From contig JAWKHR010000030.1 in the NCBI GenBank assembly GCA_041394725.1, forward strand, positions 1 through 64,000: DNA of 64,000 nucleotides, read 5' to 3'. Source of the DNA: JAWKHR01 sp041394725. Lineage in GTDB: Bacteria > Acidobacteriota > Vicinamibacteria > Vicinamibacterales > SCN-69-37. Position numbers and translations under genes: made by a program. The notes beneath the pieces were generated by a model. It had not been told where the DNA came from. It saw nothing but the letters and a program-made list of their open reading frames with translations, and searched no databases. This document shows, piece after piece, positions 41,842 through 49,765 of this stretch; the stretch's first letter is position 1; the number at the start of each line of letters is the position of its first letter.

Positions 41842-42983
41842 CGGATCGCCTCCCGCAGGGCGGCCATCCGCTCCGGCACGAACCGCAGATCGCCATAACC
41901 GAACTGGTGCCACGGGTCGTCCGGCGGCGGCCGGATCGCCAGCATCGACGCGGTCATGGCATACGCCTCGTCGGGCTGGCCGGCCAGGAAGAGGTCGGAG
42001 GACAGCGCAATCGCCGCCGACGACGCGCCCGGGATCACCCCCAGAGCGGCGCGGTACATCCGGACGGCCTCCGCCGGGTTGCCGAGCCGGTCGAGCGCGC
42101 GCCCCGACAGGAACCGCGCGAGGTAGGCGACGAACGGATCCTTGGACCCGCCCGCGCGGGCGAACTGCGCGAGCGCCGCGCCGGCTTCGTGCAGCGTCAG
42201 GCGCAGGTAGCCGGCGCGGACGTCCGCCTCCGGCTGCAGCGCGGGCGTAGCCGCGGCGACCTCGGCGAAGAGGTCGATCGCCCGCCGCGCGCGGGCGCGC
42301 CGATCCGCTTCCTGCGAGTCGCGCGCGAGCAGCCCGTCGTCCACCCAGTCGGCGTCACGGCGCGGTTCGGTGTCGGCGCCGGCGGCGGCCAGCATCGCCT
42401 CGGCCAGTCGGAAGCGGGGCTCCTCGGGCACGCGGGCCCGCGCGTGGGCCACGTGATCGGGGCGCTTGACCGAAGACGGGAACCGCTGGCCCGCCGCGAC
42501 ACCCGGCGCGGTCTGCATCACCAGCCGGCCGTCGTCGCGCGCGCGGCCGAAGATCGCCACCGACGCGCGCTGCCAGGCCCGCTCGGCGTCGTCGGGCACG
42601 CCGTCACGGCGCAGCAGCCGGCAGCCCCACTCGACGAGCGGGTCGACGTCCTCGGGCCAGAGGTTGAGCGACGCGAACTCGAGGGCGAGCGTCGCGGCGA
42701 CGAGCCGCCGCTGCCGCCGATCGCCCCGGCCGGCCGCCTCGGTCCAGTCCTGCCCGCGCCGGATCAGGTCGCGGGCCAGGCCGGCGCGGTCGGGCGAGGC
42801 GATGATGTCGCGCACGACGCCGGCGTGGTCGCCGGAGAAGTAGCGATCCAGCAGGACGTCCGCCTGGGCCTGCGGGGGGCCGGTCCGCCGATCGCCGGGC
42901 CGGGCCGAGAGCACGGTTACGGCGCCGCCCGCGATCAGGGCCGCCATGCCCGCCCCGAGGACGAAGCCGCGCCGCCGCGTCAT
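41838..42983 (-). CDS. Membrane-anchored TPR-like protein of unknown function
   Basis: A 381-residue protein with an N-terminal hydrophobic anchor (GAGMAALIAGGAVTVLSA). The rest is alpha-helical and Ala/Arg-rich with TPR-like pairs, for example LSGRALDRLGNPAEAVRMYR and LAGQPDEAYAMTASMLA near residues 300-360. It probably acts as a protein-interaction scaffold. The ATG overlaps the upstream stop and its stop overlaps the VWA start, both by 4 bp, so the three proteins should be made together. Confidence 0.75.
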   Translation of the reverse strand: MTRRRGFVLGAGMAALIAGGAVTVLSARPGDRRTGPPQAQADVLLDRYFSGDHAGVVRDIIASPDRAGLARDLIRRGQDWTEAAGRGDRRQRRLVAATLALEFASLNLWPEDVDPLVEWGCRLLRRDGVPDDAERAWQRASVAIFGRARDDGRLVMQTAPGVAAGQRFPSSVKRPDHVAHARARVPEEPRFRLAEAMLAAAGADTEPRRDADWVDDGLLARDSQEADRRARARRAIDLFAEVAAATPALQPEADVRAGYLRLTLHEAGAALAQFARAGGSKDPFVAYLARFLSGRALDRLGNPAEAVRMYRAALGVIPGASSAAIALSSDLFLAGQPDEAYAMTASMLAIRPPPDDPWHQFGYGDLRFVPERMAALREAIR

Positions 42984-44437
42984 CGGCGCCCTCCCGTGAC
43001 GCCGGCCGCCGCGCCGCCACACGCCAGGACGCCGCCGGTCGCACAGCTGTTGCCGCCGCCGTCGATGAAGCCGGCCGCCGGCTCGAGCACCGGCGCCGGC
43101 GAGTTCAGGCCGAGGTCGTTCCCGCGCACGAGGTTGTTCGACACCGCGTACGGAAGGCTGGACGGCGCGTAGCGAATCAGGATCGCCGGCGCCATCGCCC
43201 CGCCGTAGAACGGCGGCCGCGGCACCGGGCTCCGAAGCACGTTGTTCTCGATGACGTTGTTCTCGAAGGTGATCGCGGTCACGTCGGCGATCGAGGCGCC
43301 GGTCGCGTCGAGATGCATGAGGTTCGGGGTGTCGGTCACCGTGTTGCCGGCGATCACCGAGTCGCGGAATCCCCATTCGTAGTAGGCGCCGATGCCCGTG
43401 AACCCCATGCGCCGGATCGTGTTGTGGCGAATGACCACGGTCAGGGGCGCGTCGCCCGCGGAGGGCTCGATGCCGGCGTCGAACGCGTTCACGATCAGAT
43501 TGTCCTCGATGCGCAGGCCCGTCGTCCGGTGAAAGAGGATGCCATCGTCGCAGCCCTGGCGCTGGTAGGTGGCGCCGGTGCCGCCGTCCCAGCCGCCGTC
43601 GACGGTGTTGCCGGTGAGCGTCACGTTGCGGCCGTCGGTGACCACGAGCTCGCCCGAGACGAAGCCGCCGCCCGGGGTGAAACCGGCCTGCGGGTACACG
43701 AAGGTGCTGCCGCGGATCGTGCAGTCATCGCAGTTGCGGATGGTGGCCGCGCCGAGCACGTCGATGCCCTCGACGAGAATGCCCGTCCCCGACTGGAGGC
43801 GGAAATTCTGGAGGGCCTCGCCGACGAGGTTCGGGATCATCCCGTGCACACGGCAGTTGCGGATCGTGAAGTTGCGCGCCGACAAGACGTTGATGCTCCG
43901 GATGTCGTGGCCCTGGCAGTCGAGCACCGTGTCGGCCAGGCCGGAGAAGTAGGCGCACAGGCCGGCCGTCTGCGGAATGTCGCCCGTCAGCGTGAACGGC
44001 CCGGGTCCCCGGAACGTGCCGCAGGAGGCAATGGGCCCGGATCCCGACTGGACCTCGACGGCGAGGTTCGCGGTCTGCCGATCGACCGTGGCGGTGATGG
44101 TCGCCTCTCCCAGCGCCACGGTCGTCACCAGCCCGCCGGCGGTCACGGTCGCGACGGCGGGGTTCGACGACAGCCACGTGGCGCGCGCCGTGACGTCGGC
44201 GGCCGTCCCTCCGACCGGCGTCGCCGTGACGAGGAGCTGAGCCGAAGTGCCCGGGGACTGCAGGTTCGCGCCACCGGCGATCGCGAGCGCCGCGGCCGGC
44301 GTGACGGGCCCGGTGGTGGTCGGGCCGGTCGGCGTGGATGGCGAAGAGCCGCCGCAGGCGGACACGACGCCGCCGCCGGCGGCAAGCAGGCCCAGCAGGA
44401 TGACGCGCGTGACGATGCCAACCCGGTCGAGGGTCAC
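42980..44437 (-). CDS. Lipoprotein with Big2-like domain and right-handed beta-helix
   Basis: A 485-residue lipoprotein (GVVSACGGSSPS). An Ig-like Big2 domain (about 50-130, with TWLSSNPAVATVTAGGLVTT) is followed by a parallel beta-helix (about 150-450) of NosD/pectate-lyase-like repeats such as TIRNCRVHGM, NVTLTGNTVDG and LRIEDNLIVNAFDAG. Likely binds or cleaves a surface polysaccharide, though no catalytic residues could be assigned. The start is GTG with AGGAAGG upstream. First gene of the operon with the TPR-like and VWA genes. Confidence 0.85.
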   Translation of the reverse strand: MTLDRVGIVTRVILLGLLAAGGGVVSACGGSSPSTPTGPTTTGPVTPAAALAIAGGANLQSPGTSAQLLVTATPVGGTAADVTARATWLSSNPAVATVTAGGLVTTVALGEATITATVDRQTANLAVEVQSGSGPIASCGTFRGPGPFTLTGDIPQTAGLCAYFSGLADTVLDCQGHDIRSINVLSARNFTIRNCRVHGMIPNLVGEALQNFRLQSGTGILVEGIDVLGAATIRNCDDCTIRGSTFVYPQAGFTPGGGFVSGELVVTDGRNVTLTGNTVDGGWDGGTGATYQRQGCDDGILFHRTTGLRIEDNLIVNAFDAGIEPSAGDAPLTVVIRHNTIRRMGFTGIGAYYEWGFRDSVIAGNTVTDTPNLMHLDATGASIADVTAITFENNVIENNVLRSPVPRPPFYGGAMAPAILIRYAPSSLPYAVSNNLVRGNDLGLNSPAPVLEPAAGFIDGGGNSCATGGVLACGGAAAGVTGGRR

Positions 44438-44530
44438 GGGACCTTCCTGCCCGGCTGACGCCGGGTCGGACGGGGACGCGTGGCGCAGGCGGCGCCGGGA
44501 CGCGCGTCGTGTGTCGAGGCTGGCGCGGGG

Positions 44531-44536
44531 AGTCTA
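44531..44536 (-). promoter_or_regulatory. Putative extended -10 for the beta-helix operon
   Basis: The minus strand reads TGCTAGACT (TGN-TAGACT), about 93 bases before the GTG start. No clear -35. Confidence 0.3.
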
Positions 44537-44683
44537 GCACGCGCCGGCCCGCCCCGCGCCCGGTCGCGGGGCGATCGTGACAAATTGGTGACAGGCGGCC
44601 CTGGCGCCCGCTTTCGTGCAGCGAAGGTCCCCGACCGGCGTCTTAATAGATGTCGTGCCTGACCTGCCCTGCCAGGAGCGTCC

Positions 44684-44965
44684 ATGGACGAAAACGCTGC
44701 CGCGCCTGAACGCGCCGCGCTGCTGAACCGCCTGCAGCGCATCGAGACCCGCCTGCGGGTCGTCCGACAGAAAGTCCAGGGTCCGACGCCCTGCGTCGAG
44801 ATCCTCCAGGAACTGGCGGCCGCCGAAGCCGCGCTCGCGCGCGTCGGCCCGGCCGTGTTCAAGTTCCACGTCGATCACTGCCTCAACGGCGAGCATCCGG
44901 GCGCACCCGACCCGGCGGCGTCGATCGGTGAGCTGGTGGACATCTTCGATCGCTTCGCGCACTAG
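44684..44965 (+). CDS. CsoR-type metal-sensing repressor
   Basis: A 93-residue CsoR/RcnR-family all-helical DNA-binding protein. Cys37, His62 and Cys66 are spaced 25 and 4 residues apart, exactly the x-H-C pattern of Cu(I)-sensing CsoR, so copper is the likely ligand. NRLQRIETRLRVVRQ is the basic helix 1 that contacts DNA. AGGAG precedes the ATG. No copper exporter or chaperone gene is adjacent, so its target is elsewhere. I saw no clear operator in the 246-bp gap before it (44438-44683). Confidence 0.88.
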   Translation: MDENAAAPERAALLNRLQRIETRLRVVRQKVQGPTPCVEILQELAAAEAALARVGPAVFKFHVDHCLNGEHPGAPDPAASIGELVDIFDRFAH

Positions 44966-44979
44966 CGCCGGTCGCGAAG
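44953..44979. terminator. Hairpin between convergent csoR-like and malQ genes
   Basis: CTTCGCG (44953-44959) pairs with CGCGAAG (44973-44979). The stop codon of the CsoR-type gene (TAG) lies in the 13-base loop, and the malQ stop begins just beyond. No U-tract. Confidence 0.45.
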
Positions 44980-46833
44980 TCACCCGCCGATGGGGCGGCG
45001 CGCACGCGCGCGCAGCGCCCCCAGCAGATCGACGTGCGCGCGCGCCACGTCGGGGCCTCGTGCCTCGATGGCGGTCGCCAGCGCGCCGGGAAGGTCCAGG
45101 GCCTCCCCCCTGGCCGCGCGACCGGCGTGCAGCGCCTCGAATTCCGCCGGCAGCCGTTCCGACCAGTTGCCCGCCTGCACGGTCCCCGGGCGGTTGTACG
45201 GTTCGACCGAGCCGAAGACGTCGCTGAAATACACGAAGACGTTCCGCGCCGGGCCGACGAACAGGTCCGCCAGGCTCGCGCGTGCCAGCGCCGCGGGATC
45301 GGTCGCCACCCGCGCCGTCCACGCCGCCGGGTCCGGCGGCCGCAGGCGGCCGGCGAGGTAGGCGGCGCGCGCGCCGGCTCGTCCCTCGGCCACCCAGCGT
45401 CGCGCGGCGCCCCAGACCGGGAGCGTGTCGTGGTTGCCCACCATGATCCAGTCGCGCGGCTCGGCGTTCTCGCCGCGGTAGACGTCCGACGGATCATCCG
45501 GGTCGAGCTTCTGCGTCACGCGGAAACGGCCGAGCCCGAGCGCATCCATCACCCGGGCCAGGGGGAGTGGCTGAGTGGAGAGCACCTCGCACGCAAGGTC
45601 GGACGGCTCGCCTCCCGCGTCGCGCACCATGCGCGTCACGGTCGCGAACTGCGCCGCGTAGCGCGTCACCTGCGCGTCGTCGAGGTCCGACACCCAGTCG
45701 TCGGCGTGACGCGGCCGCCGGCGATCAATCTGGTCGGGCCGGGCAATCGCCAGCGGCGCGAGCGCCGGATGGTCGGGCAGGTCTGGCGACTCGAAGAGCC
45801 GGGCGCCCGCGCGGACCGCGGCCAGCGGATCCGCGCCGTCGTCGCGGTACACCCAGGGACAGACGAGCGCGTGCGGGTGGTCGATGCGCATCGCATCGAA
45901 CTCGTCGAGCAGCTTGCGGACGCGCGCGAGGAAGAAGCGACGCGCGGCGCCCTCGCCCGCGGTGGTCCCGACGGGTCGCGGATCGAGCACCGGGTAGTGC
46001 CACGCCTGGCCCTCGGGGTTGGTGCGGGACGGCGGCGCGCCCATCCGGTAGCCGGGCAACCAGACGTCGGGCCAGCCCCATGCATCGGCGGGCGACGCAC
46101 CCGCCTGGAAGTCGGCGTAGAGCCGCAGGCCGAGCGCGCGCGTCCGCGCGTGGAAGTCCGCGTGCTGCTCGTGGACCAGCCACTGCGCCAGGGCGTACTG
46201 CCGCGCTCCCGCGTCGATGCCTGCGTCCGCGTCTCCGCCGCGCCCAGGTCCGCTGGCGGGCCAGCGGCGCCAGTCCTCGTGGCCGATGGCGCCGGCGATC
46301 GCGAAGTAGCGGGCATCGCGGACGAGCCACCACGCCTGCGCCTGACGGAAGGCCTCGAACCGCGCCCGCGCGTCGCGGACGGACGCCGCGGCGCCGTCGC
46401 GATCGAGCGCCGCCGCCGCGTCGTCGAGCAGGCGATCGACGGATCGGCGGGCGCGATCGCGGTCGGCGGGCGTCCCGGGCCGCGCGCGGCGGGCGATGGC
46501 GACGCGGGTCTCGTCGCGCGGACGCGCCCATGGCGACCGCGCGAGCGGCGCGATCGCGAGGCTGCATGGGTTGCGCGAGAACAGCGTACCGTCGTACGGT
46601 GAAGAACGTCCTCGGAACAGGGCCCCCTGCGGTCCCAGTTGCAGGCCGTTGAAGCCCTGGTCGTGCACGAACGCGACCAGGCGCGCCGCGGCATCTCCGT
46701 ACGGCGATCCCACGCCCAGATCTTCGTCGGCGCCGGACGGACACGCCGCGTCGTGGATCCCGAAGACGAGGTTCCTGACGCCCAGCACGTCGAGCGCCGA
46801 TCGAACCACGTCACGTGCCGGAAACGACGTCAT
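44980..46833 (-). CDS. malQ: 4-alpha-glucanotransferase (GH77), divergent form
   Basis: A 617-residue GH77 enzyme that transfers malto-oligosaccharide chains between glucans. N-terminal NGLQLGPQG and SSPYDGTLFSRN match the GH77 opening. The nucleophile is Asp318 in DAMRIDHPHAL, the acid/base probably Glu416 in LACEVLST, and the stabiliser Asp is in GNHDTLPVW. The gap between nucleophile and acid (98 residues) is about twice the usual, due to an insert. I chose the ATG at 46833 (MTSFPARDVV); no strong ribosome binding site is present. Divergent from treY, with a 118-bp shared upstream region. Confidence 0.88.
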   Translation of the reverse strand: MTSFPARDVVRSALDVLGVRNLVFGIHDAACPSGADEDLGVGSPYGDAAARLVAFVHDQGFNGLQLGPQGALFRGRSSPYDGTLFSRNPCSLAIAPLARSPWARPRDETRVAIARRARPGTPADRDRARRSVDRLLDDAAAALDRDGAAASVRDARARFEAFRQAQAWWLVRDARYFAIAGAIGHEDWRRWPASGPGRGGDADAGIDAGARQYALAQWLVHEQHADFHARTRALGLRLYADFQAGASPADAWGWPDVWLPGYRMGAPPSRTNPEGQAWHYPVLDPRPVGTTAGEGAARRFFLARVRKLLDEFDAMRIDHPHALVCPWVYRDDGADPLAAVRAGARLFESPDLPDHPALAPLAIARPDQIDRRRPRHADDWVSDLDDAQVTRYAAQFATVTRMVRDAGGEPSDLACEVLSTQPLPLARVMDALGLGRFRVTQKLDPDDPSDVYRGENAEPRDWIMVGNHDTLPVWGAARRWVAEGRAGARAAYLAGRLRPPDPAAWTARVATDPAALARASLADLFVGPARNVFVYFSDVFGSVEPYNRPGTVQAGNWSERLPAEFEALHAGRAARGEALDLPGALATAIEARGPDVARAHVDLLGALRARARRPIGG

Positions 46834-46951
46834 CCGCGGGCCGGTCGCCGTGCCCCGCCGTGACGTTCGTGGACTTCGATCAAGGAAAGGAGCATCTCGA
46901 CGGGGCCTAGGATAGTCCAGACCACCCGGACGCCCGCCCCGTCCCGACGTG

Positions 46952-49765
46952 ATGCCGCGCCCGTCGTCCACCTATCGCGTCCAGCGCGGGACTGGTCTCG
47001 GCTTCGCCGAGCTGGCCGCGGTGGCCGACTACGTGGACGCGCTCGGGATCAGCCACCTCTATCTCTCCCCCATCGCGACGGCCCGGCCCGGCAGCACCCA
47101 CGGCTACGACGTCGTCGCCCCCGGCGAGATCGACCCGGAGCTCGGCGGCGAGGCGGGGTTCAAGGCGCTCGCCGCGGCGCTCGACGCGCGGAACCTCGGC
47201 ATCCTGCTCGACGTGGTCCCGAACCACGTGTGCGTGGCGGGCGCGTGGAACGCGTGGTGGCTCGACGTGCTGGAGAACGGGCCGAGCTCGCCGTTCGCGC
47301 CCTTCTTCGACATCGACTGGACGCCGCCGCGCGCCGAGATGGCGCAGACCGTGCTGCTGCCGGTGCTGGGCGACCAGTACGGCCGCGAACTCGAGGCCGG
47401 CCACCTGCGCGTGGCGCGTGACGAAGGGGCCCTGGTGCTCGACGTGCCCGGCAGCCGGCTGCCGCTCGCGCCGCGCAGCTGGTCGCGCGCGATCGCCCCG
47501 GCCCTCGAGCGGCTGCGGGCGCGCCCCGGCACCGACGATGCGGTGACCGAGCTCGAGAGCGTCCTGACGGCGCTCTCGCACCTGCCGGAACGCCACGAGA
47601 CGTCGGCGGAGGCGGTGCGCGAGCGCCAGCGCGAGAAGGAGGTCGTCAAGCGGCGCCTCGCGCAGCTCTTCGCGGACTCGACGGAGGCGGCGCGCGCGAT
47701 GGACGAGGCGCTCGACGCGCTCAACGGCCGGCCCGGTGAGCCGTCGAGCTTCGACGAGCTCGAGCGGCTCCTCGGGGAACAGCCGTACCGGCTCGCGCAC
47801 TGGCGCGTGGCCACCGACGAGATCAACTACCGCCGGTTCTTCGACGTGAACGACCTCGCCGCGATCCGGATCGAACTGCCGGAGGTCTTCGACGCGATGC
47901 AGGGCCTGTCGATCGGCCTCGTCCGCGACGGGCTGGTCGACGGCCTCCGCGTGGACCACGTCGACGGCCTCTATGATCCGGCCGGGTACCTGGACGGGCT
48001 GCGCACCGTGCCCTGGGTCGTCGTCGAGAAGATCCTGGCCGAGGACGAGGGGCTGCCCGCGCGCTGGCCGGTGTCGGGCACGACCGGCTACGAGTTCCTG
48101 AACCGCGTCAACGGCCTGTTCGTGGAACCGGGATCGCGCGACGACTTCGACGCGATTGACGCGCGGTTCGCGCGGCGCACGCGGACGCTCGACGACGAGA
48201 TCTACGACTCGAAGCGGCTCGTGCTCCGGGTGGCCCTCTCGTCCGAGCTCACGGCGCTCTCGCGCCGGATCGACCACCTCTCGGAACAGCACCGCCACTC
48301 GCGCGACTTCACGCTGCGGAGCCTCGAGCACGCGCTGGCGGAGGTCATCGCGTGCTTCCCCGTCTACCGGACCTACATCGGCCCGCGCACCACGCGGCCG
48401 GACGCGCACGACGAGGCGCACGTCCGCCGCGCGGTCGCCGACGCGCGCCGCCGCAACCCGGCGATGTCGGCGTCGATCTTCGAGTTCCTCCAGTCGGTGC
48501 TCCTGCTGGAGGAACAGGAGGGCGAGGCGCCGGTCGATCGCGAGGCGCGGCTCGACTTCGTGCTGCGGTTCCAGCAGCTGACCGGCCCCGTGATGGCCAA
48601 GGGCCTCGAGGACACGGCGACCTACCGCCATCACCCGCTGGCGTCGCTCTCGGAGGTCGGCGCGACGGGCGCGTGGGGCACGTCGCGCACCACGTTCCAC
48701 GCCTTCTGCGCGGAGCGCGCCCGGACCCGGCCCCTGGGCCTGTCAGCCACGTCCACGCACGATTCGAAGCGGGACGAGGACGTCCGCGCGCGGCTCGACG
48801 TGCTCTCCGAAATCCCGGAGGACTGGAGCGCGGCGCTGGACCGGTTCCGGCTGCTGCTGCGCGGCGTCGCGCGCCTGCCGCCGGGCGCGGCGCCAGACGG
48901 CAACGACGAGAGCCTCTTCTACCAGACACTGGTCGGCGCCTGGCCGCCCGAGGCGGCCGACGCGCCGCCCCCGGCCGGGTTCGCCGACCGGATCGAGGCC
49001 TACATGCTGAAGGCGATCCGGGAGGCCAAGCGGCACACCAGCTGGATCAACCCGAACCCGGCGTACGAGGCGGCGGTCTCCCGCTTCGTCGAGCGCGCGC
49101 TGGACCCGGCGCGGGCGGGCGCCTTCCTCGACGCGCTGCGCGACGTCCGGGCGCACCTGCTCGCGCCGGGCCTGCTGAACGCGCTCTCGCAGCTCGTCCT
49201 CAAGATCGCGGCGCCCGGCGTGGCGGACGTCTACCAGGGCACCGAGCTCTGGGCCTGCCGCCTGGTCGATCCCGACAACCGCGCGCCGGTCGATTTCGCC
49301 CTGCGCCGGGCCCGGCTGGCGGCGCTCGAGGAGGCCGGCCCCGACGACGCGGCACGCCTGGCCGCGCTGCTCGCGGCCCTCCCCGACGGCGGCGTGAAGC
49401 TGTTCGTCACGAGCCGCGGCCTGCGGCGGCGGCGGGCGCGACCGGAGTTCTACACGGGCGCCGCGCACGTGCCGCTCGCGCCGGCCGGCCCCCGCGCGCG
49501 TCACGTCGTGGCGTTCGCGCGAGTCGCCCGCGACGCCTCGGCCGTCGCCGTCGCGGGGCGTTTCTTCGCCACCCTGCCGCGGCCGCCGATCGGCGCCGCC
49601 TGGGCCGGCACCACGGTCCGCCTCGACACGGCGCTCGCCGGCGGCCCGTTCCGCGATGTCTTCACCGGGCGGGAGGTCGCGGTGCGCGAGTCCGGGAGCG
49701 GCCCGGCCCTCGCGCTCGACGACGTCTTCGCCGTCGCCCCGTTTGCCCTGCTGGAGCGCACATGA
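46952..49765 (+). CDS. treY: Malto-oligosyltrehalose synthase
   Basis: A 937-residue GH13_26 enzyme that converts the reducing end of a glucan chain into a trehalosyl unit. Landmarks: STYRVQRGTGLGF near the N-terminus, GILLDVVPNHV, the nucleophile Asp335 in GLRVDHVDGLYDP, the acid Glu359 in WVVVEKILAEDE, and GTTGYEFLNRVNGLF just after it. A large helical insert (about 170-290) is normal for TreY. ATG 46952 is preferred, with GTG 46949 as an alternative. First gene of the six-gene glucan operon; its stop overlaps the glgE start by 4 bp (ATGA). Confidence 0.96.
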   Translation: MPRPSSTYRVQRGTGLGFAELAAVADYVDALGISHLYLSPIATARPGSTHGYDVVAPGEIDPELGGEAGFKALAAALDARNLGILLDVVPNHVCVAGAWNAWWLDVLENGPSSPFAPFFDIDWTPPRAEMAQTVLLPVLGDQYGRELEAGHLRVARDEGALVLDVPGSRLPLAPRSWSRAIAPALERLRARPGTDDAVTELESVLTALSHLPERHETSAEAVRERQREKEVVKRRLAQLFADSTEAARAMDEALDALNGRPGEPSSFDELERLLGEQPYRLAHWRVATDEINYRRFFDVNDLAAIRIELPEVFDAMQGLSIGLVRDGLVDGLRVDHVDGLYDPAGYLDGLRTVPWVVVEKILAEDEGLPARWPVSGTTGYEFLNRVNGLFVEPGSRDDFDAIDARFARRTRTLDDEIYDSKRLVLRVALSSELTALSRRIDHLSEQHRHSRDFTLRSLEHALAEVIACFPVYRTYIGPRTTRPDAHDEAHVRRAVADARRRNPAMSASIFEFLQSVLLLEEQEGEAPVDREARLDFVLRFQQLTGPVMAKGLEDTATYRHHPLASLSEVGATGAWGTSRTTFHAFCAERARTRPLGLSATSTHDSKRDEDVRARLDVLSEIPEDWSAALDRFRLLLRGVARLPPGAAPDGNDESLFYQTLVGAWPPEAADAPPPAGFADRIEAYMLKAIREAKRHTSWINPNPAYEAAVSRFVERALDPARAGAFLDALRDVRAHLLAPGLLNALSQLVLKIAAPGVADVYQGTELWACRLVDPDNRAPVDFALRRARLAALEEAGPDDAARLAALLAALPDGGVKLFVTSRGLRRRRARPEFYTGAAHVPLAPAGPRARHVVAFARVARDASAVAVAGRFFATLPRPPIGAAWAGTTVRLDTALAGGPFRDVFTGREVAVRESGSGPALALDDVFAVAPFALLERT

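Noticed and set aside
44566..44683. A CsoR operator or promoter in the gap before the CsoR-type gene
   Set aside because: GTGACAAATTGGTGACA looks regulatory but has no dyad of the G-tract kind that CsoR binds, and TAATAG has no matching -35.
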